This document shows, one piece after another, positions 26,397 through 34,574 of a stretch of DNA of 64,000 bases (its first letter is position 1; every line of letters starts with the position of its first letter). This DNA is from Spirosoma telluris (GTDB lineage: Bacteria; Bacteroidota; Bacteroidia; Cytophagales; Spirosomataceae), in NCBI GenBank assembly GCA_003259005.1, contig QLII01000001.1, positions 4,976,501-5,040,500 on the forward strand. The letters are read 5' to 3'. A model generated the notes under the pieces. It was not told the DNA's origin. It made no database searches and saw only the letters and a list, made by a program, of their open reading frames with translations. The position numbers and the translations under genes are program-made.

Positions 26397-28106
26397 ATGA
26401 GTTTAGCAGCATCAGACAAACATAATTCACCATTAAAATCTTTGCCCAAATCACCAACTGGTATTTCAGGGCTAGATGAAATAACCCAGGGTGGACTACC
26501 TGCAGGACGACCGACCCTTATTTGCGGCAGTGCTGGTAGTGGCAAGACCCTATTCTCCATCGAATTTCTGGTTCGTGGAGCACTCGATTATAATGAGCCG
26601 GGCATCTTTATGGGTTTTGAGGAAAAATCCGAAGAATTGGCTCAGAATGTTACCTCGTTAGGCATTGACCTCAACCAGCTTCAACACGATAAGCTCATCA
26701 AGCTCGACCATGTTCATATTGAACGAAGCGAAATTGAGGAAACCGGCGAATATGACCTGGATGGTCTTTTCATCCGGTTAGGCTATGCTATTGATAGTAT
26801 TGGTGCCAAGCGGGTTGTACTGGATACCATAGAAAACCTGTTTGCAGGCTTAACAAACCAGGGCATCCTGCGAGCCGAATTAAGGCGGCTGTTCGAATGG
26901 CTGAAACAAAAGAAAGTAACGACGATCATTACGGGCGAGAAAGGCGACGGAACCTTAACCCGTCATGGGCTGGAAGAGTACGTCTCTGACTGCGTCATTT
27001 TACTGGATCATCGGGTTAATAACCAAATTTCCACTCGGCTGTTGCGTATCATCAAATACCGGGGTTCGATGCACGGTACAAACGAATATCCTTTTTTAAT
27101 TAATGAAAAAGGGATTTCGGTGCTGCCTGTCACTTCCCTGACCTTAGATCATCCTGTTTCGTCCGAACGGATTTCCTCTGGCATTCCAACGCTGGATAAG
27201 ATGTTGGATGGCAAGGGTTTTTTTCGGGGTAGCAGCATCCTGGTTTCTGGAACGGCGGGTACCGGCAAAACCAGTATTGCGGCTTCGTTTGCCAATGAAT
27301 CATGCCTGCGAAACGAGCGTTGTATCTACTTCGCCTTTGAAGAATCTCCCCTGCAGATTATTCGAAATATGCATTCGATTGGCCTTGACCTTCAGAAACA
27401 TATTGATAAGGGTCTATTGAAATTTCAGGCTTCCCGGCCTACGCTGAACGGCCTTGAAATGCATCTGGTAACTATTCATAACCAGATCAAAGAATTTAAG
27501 CCATCAGCCGTTATTGTGGACCCAATTACCAATCTGATCACCGTTGGCTCTGTCAGTGATGTAAAGTCAATGCTGATGAGATTGATTGATTTTTTACAAG
27601 CCGAGCAAATTACTGTTTTATTCACAGCACTTTCGTTGAATAATGTTGTCAATGAGCAGACGGATGAGGGGGTTTCTTCTTTAGTTGATGCCTGGTTGCT
27701 GGTACGCGATCTTGAAGCGAACGGCGAACGTAACCGGGGAATGTATGTCATGAAATCCAGGGGCATGAAGCACTCAAATCAGGTACGGGAATTTGTCATT
27801 ACTGATAAAGGCTTGTCAATGATTGACGTTTATTTAGGGCCGGATGGTGTACTAACGGGCTCTGCCAGAGAGGCTCAGCAACTCCAGGAAGTTACAGGGA
27901 CTGTCTTGCGTGAACATGCCGTTAGCCGAAAAGATCGGGAAATAGAACGCAAACGATTGGTTCTTGAGTCAAAAATAGCCAGCCTGAAAGAGGAATTTGA
28001 ATCGGTTCAGGATGAGTTAAATAAGACCTACATTGAAGACGAACTACGTAAAGAAGTCATGGATAAGAATCGTGAACAAATGACCCGTAGTCGGCATAAT
28101 GAGTAA
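26397..28106 (+). CDS. kaiC: KaiC-like double-domain ATPase
   Basis: A 569-residue RecA-type ATPase with two KaiC domains. CI has the P-loop GSAGSGKT (44-51), the catalytic GFEEKSEE pair and a Walker B region RVVLDTIENLF. CII has the P-loop GTAGTGKT (285-292), AFEESPLQI and AVIVDPITNLI. Against cyanobacterial KaiC, the CII phosphorylation stretch aligns as QTDEGVSSLVDAWLLVRD, so T426, S431 and T432 correspond to Thr422, Ser427 and Ser428. The tail beyond about 485 is a charged coiled coil longer than in cyanobacteria. It is the first gene of kaiC-kaiB-kaiB-histidine kinase. No kaiA is present, so a timer or stress-signalling switch is more likely than a self-sustained clock (inference). Confidence 0.9.
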   Translation: MSLAASDKHNSPLKSLPKSPTGISGLDEITQGGLPAGRPTLICGSAGSGKTLFSIEFLVRGALDYNEPGIFMGFEEKSEELAQNVTSLGIDLNQLQHDKLIKLDHVHIERSEIEETGEYDLDGLFIRLGYAIDSIGAKRVVLDTIENLFAGLTNQGILRAELRRLFEWLKQKKVTTIITGEKGDGTLTRHGLEEYVSDCVILLDHRVNNQISTRLLRIIKYRGSMHGTNEYPFLINEKGISVLPVTSLTLDHPVSSERISSGIPTLDKMLDGKGFFRGSSILVSGTAGTGKTSIAASFANESCLRNERCIYFAFEESPLQIIRNMHSIGLDLQKHIDKGLLKFQASRPTLNGLEMHLVTIHNQIKEFKPSAVIVDPITNLITVGSVSDVKSMLMRLIDFLQAEQITVLFTALSLNNVVNEQTDEGVSSLVDAWLLVRDLEANGERNRGMYVMKSRGMKHSNQVREFVITDKGLSMIDVYLGPDGVLTGSAREAQQLQEVTGTVLREHAVSRKDREIERKRLVLESKIASLKEEFESVQDELNKTYIEDELRKEVMDKNREQMTRSRHNE

Positions 28107-28133
28107 TCCATTGGCTGTACTTACTCACTGCAC

Positions 28134-28427
28134 ATGAAAACAAAAGATGAAATCTGGGAGTTGCGACTCTATATTGCCGGAAACACCCCTAAATCTCAGA
28201 CTGCTCTGAGCAACCTGAAAAAATATTGTGAAGAGCATTTAAAGGACAAATATATCATCGAGGTAGTTGATTTACTGGTGAAGCCACAACTGGCCGAAGG
28301 CGACCAGATTTTTGCTGTGCCAACCCTGGTAAAAAAAGTACCCGAACCCATTCGAAAAATTATTGGTGATCTATCGAATGAAGAGAAAGTTTTAGTAGGA
28401 TTGAACATTCGTCCGGCAACTAAGTAG
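28134..28427 (+). CDS. kaiB: KaiB-like protein 1
   Basis: A 97-residue thioredoxin-like KaiB family protein. The family core is well kept: ELRLYIAGNTPKSQTALSNL, YIIEVVDLLVKPQLAEGDQI, and the signature AVPTLVKKVPEPIRKIIGDL. KaiB binds the CI ring of KaiC after a fold switch in the cyanobacterial system; binding to the KaiC encoded 27 nt upstream is the natural expectation. The stop codon TAG is directly followed by the start of the second KaiB gene, so the three genes are surely co-transcribed. Confidence 0.9.
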   Translation: MKTKDEIWELRLYIAGNTPKSQTALSNLKKYCEEHLKDKYIIEVVDLLVKPQLAEGDQIFAVPTLVKKVPEPIRKIIGDLSNEEKVLVGLNIRPATK

Positions 28428-28748
28428 ATGATTGAGCCATTACAAACCGAGGATACCGATTCAGATGCCGAAGGTCATCCTTATATTTTACATTTATTTG
28501 TAACCGGGGCCTCCTTACATTCAACACGGGCAATTACGAATATCAAACACATTTGCGAGTCGTACCTGCCGGGCAACTATTCGCTGGAAATCATTGATGT
28601 GTATCAGCAAAAAGCGCTGGCAGAGCGGGAACAACTCATTGCGCTTCCTTTGCTGATTAGACGTATGCCCTTGCCGGAACGAAGGTTAGTCGGTGATCTA
28701 TCGGATACCGAAAAGGTACTCAACGGATTAGGAATTTCTAGATTATGA
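28428..28748 (+). CDS. KaiB-like protein 2, divergent
   Basis: A second KaiB family protein of 106 residues: YILHLFVTGASLHSTRAITNI, YSLEIIDVYQQKALAEREQL, LPLLIRRMPLPERRLVGDLSD. The central PTL of the KaiB signature is replaced by PLL, and it has an N-terminal extension of about 15 acidic residues. It starts at the base after the first kaiB stop and its end overlaps the next gene (ATGA), implying translational coupling. It may compete with KaiB 1 for KaiC or link KaiC to the kinase (inference). Confidence 0.85.
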   Translation: MIEPLQTEDTDSDAEGHPYILHLFVTGASLHSTRAITNIKHICESYLPGNYSLEIIDVYQQKALAEREQLIALPLLIRRMPLPERRLVGDLSDTEKVLNGLGISRL

Positions 28749-30055
28749 GCATAAATGGAGCTAAAACATATGAGCAACTGGTAGCTGAAAATGAAAACCT
28801 GCGCTGGCAGCTCGAAGAAGCAACGGAAACGATACAAGCCATTCGTACCGGTCAGATTGATGCACTGGTTGTTCAGGGGCAAGATGGTCATGAACTGTAT
28901 ACACTGAAAACAGCGGATCAAACCTACCGAATTTTTATTGAGACAATGAGTGAGGGTGCCGTAACCCTCAACAAGGATGGCCTGATTTTATACAGTAATT
29001 CAACCTTTGCCTCCATGGTTGAACTGCCTTTATCAAAAGTTATTGGCTTATCCTTCGATCAGTTTACGGAGCCTAACTCTAAAGATCATTTTGATGCCTT
29101 ATTCCAGAGCGTCTGGACGGGTAATCAGAAAATTGAATTTACGGTTGTTAGTAATACCCAGAAATTGGTGCCTTGCCAGCTATCCGCTACGGTGCTGGAA
29201 CTTGACGGGGGTATTTGCCTAAGCATGATTCTAACGGATCTGACGGCACAGAAAGAAACCCAGCAATTATTAAAAGAAAATAACGAACAACTCGCCAAAG
29301 CGAATACAGCGCTGGAAATCAGCAATCAGGCCTTGAATCGGTCAAACAATAACCTTCAGCAGTTTGCATATATCGCCAGCCATGATTTACAGGAACCGTT
29401 GCGCAAGATTCAATCGTTCGGCGATTTGTTAAAAAATCAGTATGCAGCCCAGTTAGGCGACGGGGTCAGTCATTTAGAGCGTATGCAAATCGCAGCCGGC
29501 CGAATGTCGACGCTGATAAAAGACCTGCTGAGTTTCTCCCGCATTTCTACACAACAAAATACCACTGCACTCATTTCACTGACGGCAGTGGTGAACATGG
29601 TTATCATGGATCTGGAACTTCGGATTCAGGAAACGGGGGCTATTGTAACGGTTGATCCTTTACCCACTATCGAAGGCGACAAGTCGCAGCTGGAACAATT
29701 ATTTCAGAATCTATTGAGCAATGCCCTGAAGTTTCTTAGGGCAGATGTTACTCCTCAAATTCGGATTAGTTCTCAAACAATAGCCGCTTCCGAACTTCCC
29801 GCTTCTCTGAAGCCAACTCGCCAGGCTGCCCTTTACAATCGAATCGACATCATCGACAACGGCATTGGCTTCGATCCAAAATATGTAGATCGCATCTTTC
29901 AGGTCTTTCAGCGATTGCACAGCAAGACCGAATTTGCCGGTACGGGCATTGGTTTAGCCATTTGCGAAAAAGTGGCAGCTAATCATGGTGGTACCATTAC
30001 GGCAAGTAGTGAACCCGGACATGGAACTACATTTCACGTATACCTACCACAATAA
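28745..30055 (+). CDS. PAS-domain sensor histidine kinase of the Kai-like operon
   Basis: A 436-residue soluble kinase. It begins with a coiled coil and the stretch AIRTGQIDALVV that often precedes PAS domains in kinases near kaiBC genes. A PAS domain follows (about 60-170), then a coiled coil, HisKA with the phosphorylated His213 in YIASHDLQEPLRK, and HATPase with NALKF, DNGIGF and GTGIGLAIC. It has no membrane segment and no KaiB-like sensor domain, so it is not SasA itself. The start overlaps the end of the second kaiB, so output through this kinase is likely. No response regulator is next to it; an ECF sigma gene lies 289 nt downstream. Confidence 0.88.
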   Translation: MSINGAKTYEQLVAENENLRWQLEEATETIQAIRTGQIDALVVQGQDGHELYTLKTADQTYRIFIETMSEGAVTLNKDGLILYSNSTFASMVELPLSKVIGLSFDQFTEPNSKDHFDALFQSVWTGNQKIEFTVVSNTQKLVPCQLSATVLELDGGICLSMILTDLTAQKETQQLLKENNEQLAKANTALEISNQALNRSNNNLQQFAYIASHDLQEPLRKIQSFGDLLKNQYAAQLGDGVSHLERMQIAAGRMSTLIKDLLSFSRISTQQNTTALISLTAVVNMVIMDLELRIQETGAIVTVDPLPTIEGDKSQLEQLFQNLLSNALKFLRADVTPQIRISSQTIAASELPASLKPTRQAALYNRIDIIDNGIGFDPKYVDRIFQVFQRLHSKTEFAGTGIGLAICEKVAANHGGTITASSEPGHGTTFHVYLPQ

Positions 30056-30344
30056 GGTAACATAAAATTATCTTTCTCCGAAAATTATCAATTTCTTTTA
30101 TACTCTTTACTGAGATTGGCGAAAGAAACTAAGTATTGGTTTCTTCTACTTTTAGTGTTAAAAAAAGAATAAAATAGCGTTAAAGACCCAATTTAAGTTC
30201 TAAAAAGCTGTCTATATAAATGTATATACACCATTAAATAAATTCATCGCGTATTTATTAATATAAATAAAATATTAATGCCTATTAATCATATAGATAC
30301 ATTTATTTTGTAAACTTAAGCTAACCCATAATTAACGATTTCTC

Positions 30345-30896
30345 ATGCAGGTCTCTTTAACCGATGAAGAAATGATTCGAAAGTACTTACCTACTCAGCC
30401 CGATCATTGCTTCGAAGCCCTTTACAACCGGTACGTCAAGAAAGTTTACCGGCGATGCCTGTCAATGACCAATGACTCTTTACAGGCCGAAGATTTCACC
30501 CATGACATTTTTCTGAAGGTATTCAATAAACTAGATGCCTTTCAACAGCGGTCAAGTTTTTCGACCTGGTTGTATTCGATTGCCTACAACTACTGCGCCG
30601 ACCAGATCAAACTAGCTAAGCGGTTACCAACCACTGGGCTGGAAGGAAGTATGGACTGGCACAAAGTAGAGCCGATGGAAGCCCAATTGCACGAAGAAAC
30701 ACTCCAGGTTGTCAGACAGGCGATGGAGACGCTTTCGAGCGATGAACGTAAGTTACTGCGCCTGAAGTATGAAGATAATATGAGTATTGAGGAAATTGCC
30801 CAGTTATATGATCTCAAACTCAGTGCGGTTAAAATGAGGCTAAAGCGTAGCCGGGAGAAAGTGCAACGGCTTTGTGCGCAGCAGTTCCAAAGCTAA
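30345..30896 (+). CDS. ECF-type RNA polymerase sigma factor
   Basis: A 183-residue sigma-70 family protein with only regions 2 and 4. Region 2 shows FEALYNRYVKKVYRRCLSM, EDFTHDIFLKVFNKL and FSTWLYSIAYNYCADQ; region 4 shows LSSDERKLLRLKYEDNMSI, EEIAQLYDLKLSAVKMRLKR. No anti-sigma gene is adjacent. Upstream lies a 289-nt, very AT-rich gap (about 30160-30330) after the Kai-like operon, so it is probably transcribed on its own, though co-regulation with the Kai-like genes is possible. A 23-bp perfect hairpin closes the gene about 100 nt downstream. Confidence 0.85.
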   Translation: MQVSLTDEEMIRKYLPTQPDHCFEALYNRYVKKVYRRCLSMTNDSLQAEDFTHDIFLKVFNKLDAFQQRSSFSTWLYSIAYNYCADQIKLAKRLPTTGLEGSMDWHKVEPMEAQLHEETLQVVRQAMETLSSDERKLLRLKYEDNMSIEEIAQLYDLKLSAVKMRLKRSREKVQRLCAQQFQS

Positions 30897-30993
30897 TTCA
30901 TTTTAGCCTATCGTCTATTGTAGTAGTTTTTGTCCAATTAAATTAGTGACCGTTTGATACTGTTTGGACCAAAAGAATTAGTATTCCTTCATA

Positions 30994-31050
30994 ACTCCCA
31001 ATTAATAAGGCCAGACTAGCAACGTGCGTCTGGCCTTATTAATTGGGAGT
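30994..31050 (+). terminator. 23-bp perfect hairpin after the ECF sigma gene
   Basis: Arms 30994-31016 and 31028-31050 are exact reverse complements (ACTCCCAATTAATAAGGCCA and so on) with an 11-nt loop, followed by TTTTC. It is a probable terminator, unusually long. Confidence 0.7.
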
Positions 31051-31091
31051 TTTCTAAGTCAATACATAGCAATCAACGATCGTCAACAATC

Positions 31092-31119
31092 AAAAAGCCG
31101 CTTCCGTAGAAGCGGCTTT
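31092..31119 (-). terminator. Terminator of the Hsp20 gene
   Basis: Stem AAAGCCGCTTC / GAAGCGGCTTT with a tiny loop; on the minus strand it runs into TTTTTG. It lies about 60 nt after the Hsp20 stop. Confidence 0.75.
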
Positions 31120-31177
31120 GAACTCATCTATAGGCTACAGGACCCACAGGTCCCGGAAGGAATGCAAAAGGGTAAAC

Positions 31178-31582
31178 TTAGAATAAATTTTTGATGTCTA
31201 TTCGACGGTGCATATGTTCTTCATCTTTGAAGGGTAACGAAACGATAACTCGTCCCTGCTCATGAACGGCGTCAATATGGTCGGCGTCAATGAAGGATGG
31301 TATATCCAGAACCCGGAGAAACATAGGTACGGCCAATCGCTGAATCGTACTTTCTTTCTGATGCTGAGCTGTGCCAACCAGCAGCGTATAGAGAACAAGT
31401 TTATTGCCCTCAACCAACACATTAAACGAGTTGGCCTTTACACCGGGAGCCGATAGGGTTATCAGTAAGCGTTCATCTTCCCGCTCAACATTCATAGTGG
31501 TCTGACTCGAACCACCATATAGGGTATTCAGCAAGTCGATCTGCCCACCTGTGCCCTTAAACACGTTTTCTATCGCTTTCAT
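31178..31582 (-). CDS. Hsp20/alpha-crystallin family small heat-shock protein
   Basis: A 134-residue holdase chaperone that keeps unfolding proteins soluble. The alpha-crystallin domain begins at TTMNVEREDERLLITLSAPG, with NSFNVLVEGNKLVLYT and the closing GRVIVSLPF. The usual motif A-x-x-x-n-G-v-L appears in altered form as HIDAVHEQGRVIVSLP. The short tail RRIDIKNLF contains an I-x-I motif (IDI) suited to oligomer contacts. It is a single gene convergent with the ECF sigma gene, each with its own terminator. Confidence 0.8.
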   Translation of the reverse strand: MKAIENVFKGTGGQIDLLNTLYGGSSQTTMNVEREDERLLITLSAPGVKANSFNVLVEGNKLVLYTLLVGTAQHQKESTIQRLAVPMFLRVLDIPSFIDADHIDAVHEQGRVIVSLPFKDEEHMHRRIDIKNLF

Positions 31583-31856
31583 AGTGGATGTTGTTTATTG
31601 CTCTAGTCAATTCTTTTATTTCTTAGACAAACTGCGTGCCTAATGGATTAATCTTACTTAGTTAAGTCAGGATGTCAGCCATAAAGTCCTTTTATTTGCC
31701 AGAATATGCCGTTTTGACACTGGAGCAGCCTATTCTGCCATTTTTACCAGCTATTTACGTAATTCCAATAGTGTTGCGATTTATGGGCTGTGTGTGGCTC
31801 TCTTTCTACACTTTACCACACTGCGTCTACGTGACTGAAACCTCATTTTCCTGCCG

Positions 31857-31864
31857 TATCTTTG
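31857..31864 (+). promoter_or_regulatory. Candidate -7 element of hemC
   Basis: TATCTTTG matches TAnnTTTG exactly and lies only 8 nt before ATG 31872, which would give a nearly leaderless transcript. No clear TTTG is seen about 20 nt upstream, so support is partial. Confidence 0.4.
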
Positions 31865-31871
31865 CTAGATC

Positions 31872-32798
31872 ATGCATATTAAAGTTGGAACGCGAAGCAG
31901 CCGGTTAGCAATCTGGCAGGCAGACTATATACAAACGTTACTTCAGCAAGCGGGATTAACCTCAGAGCTGGTACTTATTGAAACCAAAGGTGATTTGGTA
32001 CTCGACCGCTCACTGTCAAAAATTGGGAGCAAAGGCGTGTTCACTCAGGAACTCGAAGACCAACTTCGCGATGGCACCATCGACATTGCCGTTCATAGTG
32101 CAAAAGACCTCCCCTCAAGCCTGCCTTCCGATCTGGAAATCATTGCGTTTACAGAACGGGAACTAGCCAATGATGTATTGGTTAGCCGCAATAAAGCGGT
32201 ATCCCTCAGCGGTGGCCAGGCATTTCGGATCGGCACATCGTCGACACGCCGGGTGGCCATGCTTAAACATTATTGCCCGCACCTGACTACGGTCGATATG
32301 CGGGGCAACCTGCAAACCCGCATTCGCAAACTCGATGAAGGTCAGTGCGATGCGCTTCTGCTAGCCTATGCGGGCGTTCATCGGATGGGCTACGACGATC
32401 TGATCGTTGAATACCTACCCATCACGGAATTTACACCCGCCGTTGGTCAGGGAAGCGTGGCTATCGAAGTAGCTACGTCATTAGATCGTCAGGTGTCAGA
32501 AGCCCTAACCCGAATCATTAATCATGCCCCAACGGCGGCTTGTTTGCAGGCGGAACGGGCCTTTCTGGCCAGACTTGAAGGGGGTTGCAGTATCCCGTCG
32601 TTCGCGCTGGCCCAATGGACAAACGAACAAACCATTAGCCTGACGGGCGGCTTGGTTAGTCTGGACGGGAGTCAACTGCTCCGCGAAACCTTTACGGGTA
32701 CACCCGAAGAAGCCCCATTGATTGGCCATTCGCTGGCCGAAAGCATTCTGGAACGCGGGGGCGACGAACTACTACAGCAAATCCGCCAACAACTATGA
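31872..32798 (+). CDS. hemC: Hydroxymethylbilane synthase
   Basis: Porphobilinogen deaminase of tetrapyrrole (heme) synthesis; joins four porphobilinogen units. Seen: the N-terminal KVGTRSSRLAIWQA, the catalytic Asp in VHSAKDLPSSLP, the conserved RIGTSSTRRVAMLK and RGNLQTRIRKLD, and Cys239 in EGGCSIP, which carries the dipyrromethane cofactor. The length of 308 residues is normal. Its last four bases overlap the start of a GNAT gene, so the two are translationally coupled. No other heme gene is in the window. Confidence 0.95.
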   Translation: MHIKVGTRSSRLAIWQADYIQTLLQQAGLTSELVLIETKGDLVLDRSLSKIGSKGVFTQELEDQLRDGTIDIAVHSAKDLPSSLPSDLEIIAFTERELANDVLVSRNKAVSLSGGQAFRIGTSSTRRVAMLKHYCPHLTTVDMRGNLQTRIRKLDEGQCDALLLAYAGVHRMGYDDLIVEYLPITEFTPAVGQGSVAIEVATSLDRQVSEALTRIINHAPTAACLQAERAFLARLEGGCSIPSFALAQWTNEQTISLTGGLVSLDGSQLLRETFTGTPEEAPLIGHSLAESILERGGDELLQQIRQQL

Positions 32799-33232
32799 CG
32801 ATAAAAATTGCCCAATCTGACGCTGACATTCGACGTGCCGTACCCGCTATGCTGGCCCTCCGTTCACACCTGACCCCCGAAGAGGCTTTCGAGCGAATTC
32901 GGGCACAACAGGCGAGTGATGGCTTTGTTATTGCATTCGTAGAGCCTGAGAATCCGGAAGAGACAGTTCCTGCTGTGGTAGGCTATCGGTATCTGAATTT
33001 TCTGTACAGCGGCAAAACCCTTTATATCGACGACCTGTCGACGCTGCCCGAAGGGCGTGGAAAAGGCTATGCCAACGCATTACTTGATTTTGTCATTGAC
33101 CAGGCCCGACAGGCAGGTTGCCAATGTGTTTCGCTCGATTCGGGGCAGAACCCGGCTCGCTACGACGCCCATCGGTTGTATTTGAATAAGCGATTTAATA
33201 TTGCCAGTCACCATTTTAAGCTGGATTTGTAA
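32795..33232 (+). CDS. GNAT family N-acetyltransferase
   Basis: A 145-residue acetyl-CoA-dependent transferase. The GNAT core is visible as YIDDLSTLPEGRGKGYANALLDFVIDQA, where GRGKGYA is the acetyl-CoA pyrophosphate loop, followed by the strand CQCVSLDSG and a typical end HRLYLNKRFNIASHHFKL. The acceptor is unknown. The start overlaps the end of hemC by four bases (ATGA). A word-repeat hairpin follows the stop. Confidence 0.85.
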   Translation: MTIKIAQSDADIRRAVPAMLALRSHLTPEEAFERIRAQQASDGFVIAFVEPENPEETVPAVVGYRYLNFLYSGKTLYIDDLSTLPEGRGKGYANALLDFVIDQARQAGCQCVSLDSGQNPARYDAHRLYLNKRFNIASHHFKLDL

Positions 33233-33238
33233 GGCATA

Positions 33239-33339
33239 AATTTAACCGCAAAGGACGCAAAGGATAGCGCAAAGGGCGCCGAGAAATCCTTACTTTGCGC
33301 TCTCTGCGCTATTCCTCTTTGTTCTCTGCGTTTAGATTT
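33239..33339. repeat. Hairpin of GCAAAGG/CTCTGCG words between the GNAT and ABC permease genes
   Basis: AACCGCAAAGGACGCAAAGG and TAGCGCAAAGGGCGC on the left face CTTTGCGCTCTCTGCGC and TGTTCTCTGCGTTTAG on the right. Both arms are made of the same short words, repeated and then inverted. It fills the gap between the genes. Confidence 0.7.
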
Positions 33340-33347
33340 AAAATACT

Positions 33348-34574
33348 ATGAATCTTTTCCGAATTAGTTGGAGTAATCTACAAGATAAGCCCTTAAGCAG
33401 TTTTCTGAGCGGATTGCTGATGACATTCGGCATCACCATTATTTCGCTGCTGCTATTGCTTAATAAGCAATTAGACGATCAGTTTCGGAAAAATATCAAA
33501 GGCATCGACATGGTGCTGGGGGCAAAAGGCAGCCCTCTTCAATTGATTCTGTCGAGTATCTATCAGATTGATTCACCAGTAGGAAATATTTCACTGGACG
33601 AAGCCGAACGGCTCACGCGCAACCCGATGATCAAAACGGCAATTCCGCTCTCTATGGGGGATAATTACCGCTCGTTTCGGATTGTGGGTACGAACAAAAA
33701 GTACCTCGACCATTTTGACGCTACGGTTGGTCAGGGCAAGCTATTCCAGCAAAATTTAGAGGTAGTCATTGGCCCTCGGGTGGCTGCTGTCACAGGCTTA
33801 AAAATTGGCGATACCTTTGCCAGTTCGCACGGACTAGATAAAAACGGCGACGAACATGCCGACTCAAAATACAAAGTTGTAGGCATCTTAAATCCAACCA
33901 ATACCGTTACAGATCAGCTTATTCTGACACCCCTTTCGAGCATATGGGCCATCCATGAGCATCATGACGAGGAGGAGCACAACAAAGAAGGTGAAGCACA
34001 CGAAGATCACGAAGAAGGCCCCGAAGAGTCTCCGCGTGAGATTACGAGTATGCTTATCAAATTTCGAAATCCGATGGGTATGATGCTGGCGCGTGGTATT
34101 AACAGCAACTCCAAGCTTCAGGCAGCTTTACCGAATATTGAAATCAACCGCCTGTTTTCACTATTAGGGGTGGGCGTTGACACCTTACGGGGACTGGCTA
34201 TCGTAATTATGCTCATTTCGGGCATCAGCGTATTTGTATCGCTCTATAATTCCCTGAAAGAACGACGCTACGAAATGGCCCTCATGCTTTCGATGGGTGC
34301 TACACGGGCGCAGTTGTTCGGCATGCTCCTGCTCGAAGGGTTAGTACTGGCCCTGATTGGTTTTGGCCTGGGCATCCTGTTGAGTCGCATCGGCCTATGG
34401 CTGTTTTCGAGCAGCGTTTCAGAAGATTATCACTATAATCTGGCTGCCTTCGGCATTTTACCCGAAGAATGGGTCTTATTGGGCGTAGCCATCCTGATTG
34501 GTTTAGTAGCCGCAGCCCTCCCCGCCTTAGGTGTTTACCGCATGAATATTTCCAGAACCCTGGCGGAAGAATAG
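33348..34574 (+). CDS. FtsX/MacB-type ABC transporter permease with a His-rich loop
   Basis: A 408-residue inner-membrane permease of the MacB/FtsX fold: one helix near the N terminus (SGLLMTFGITIISLLLLL), a large periplasmic domain, and three C-terminal helices (AIVIMLISGISVFVSLY, LLEGLVLALIGFGLGILL, LLGVAILIGLVAAALP). The periplasmic part contains DKNGDEHAD (164-172) and a His/Glu stretch HEHHDEEEHNKEGEAHEDHE (203-222), a likely metal-binding loop. No ATPase or lipoprotein partner lies next to it, so the ATP-binding subunit must be encoded elsewhere. A metal-linked efflux or lipoprotein-release role is inference. Confidence 0.8.
   Translation: MNLFRISWSNLQDKPLSSFLSGLLMTFGITIISLLLLLNKQLDDQFRKNIKGIDMVLGAKGSPLQLILSSIYQIDSPVGNISLDEAERLTRNPMIKTAIPLSMGDNYRSFRIVGTNKKYLDHFDATVGQGKLFQQNLEVVIGPRVAAVTGLKIGDTFASSHGLDKNGDEHADSKYKVVGILNPTNTVTDQLILTPLSSIWAIHEHHDEEEHNKEGEAHEDHEEGPEESPREITSMLIKFRNPMGMMLARGINSNSKLQAALPNIEINRLFSLLGVGVDTLRGLAIVIMLISGISVFVSLYNSLKERRYEMALMLSMGATRAQLFGMLLLEGLVLALIGFGLGILLSRIGLWLFSSSVSEDYHYNLAAFGILPEEWVLLGVAILIGLVAAALPALGVYRMNISRTLAEE

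Noticed and set aside
26397..30055. A full circadian oscillator
   Set aside because: No kaiA is present and the kinase lacks the KaiB-like domain of SasA; only a Kai-like timer or switch can be claimed.
31672..31908. 78-codon open frame before hemC
   Set aside because: It overlaps the hemC start and the promoter-like TATCTTTG, and shows no family resemblance.
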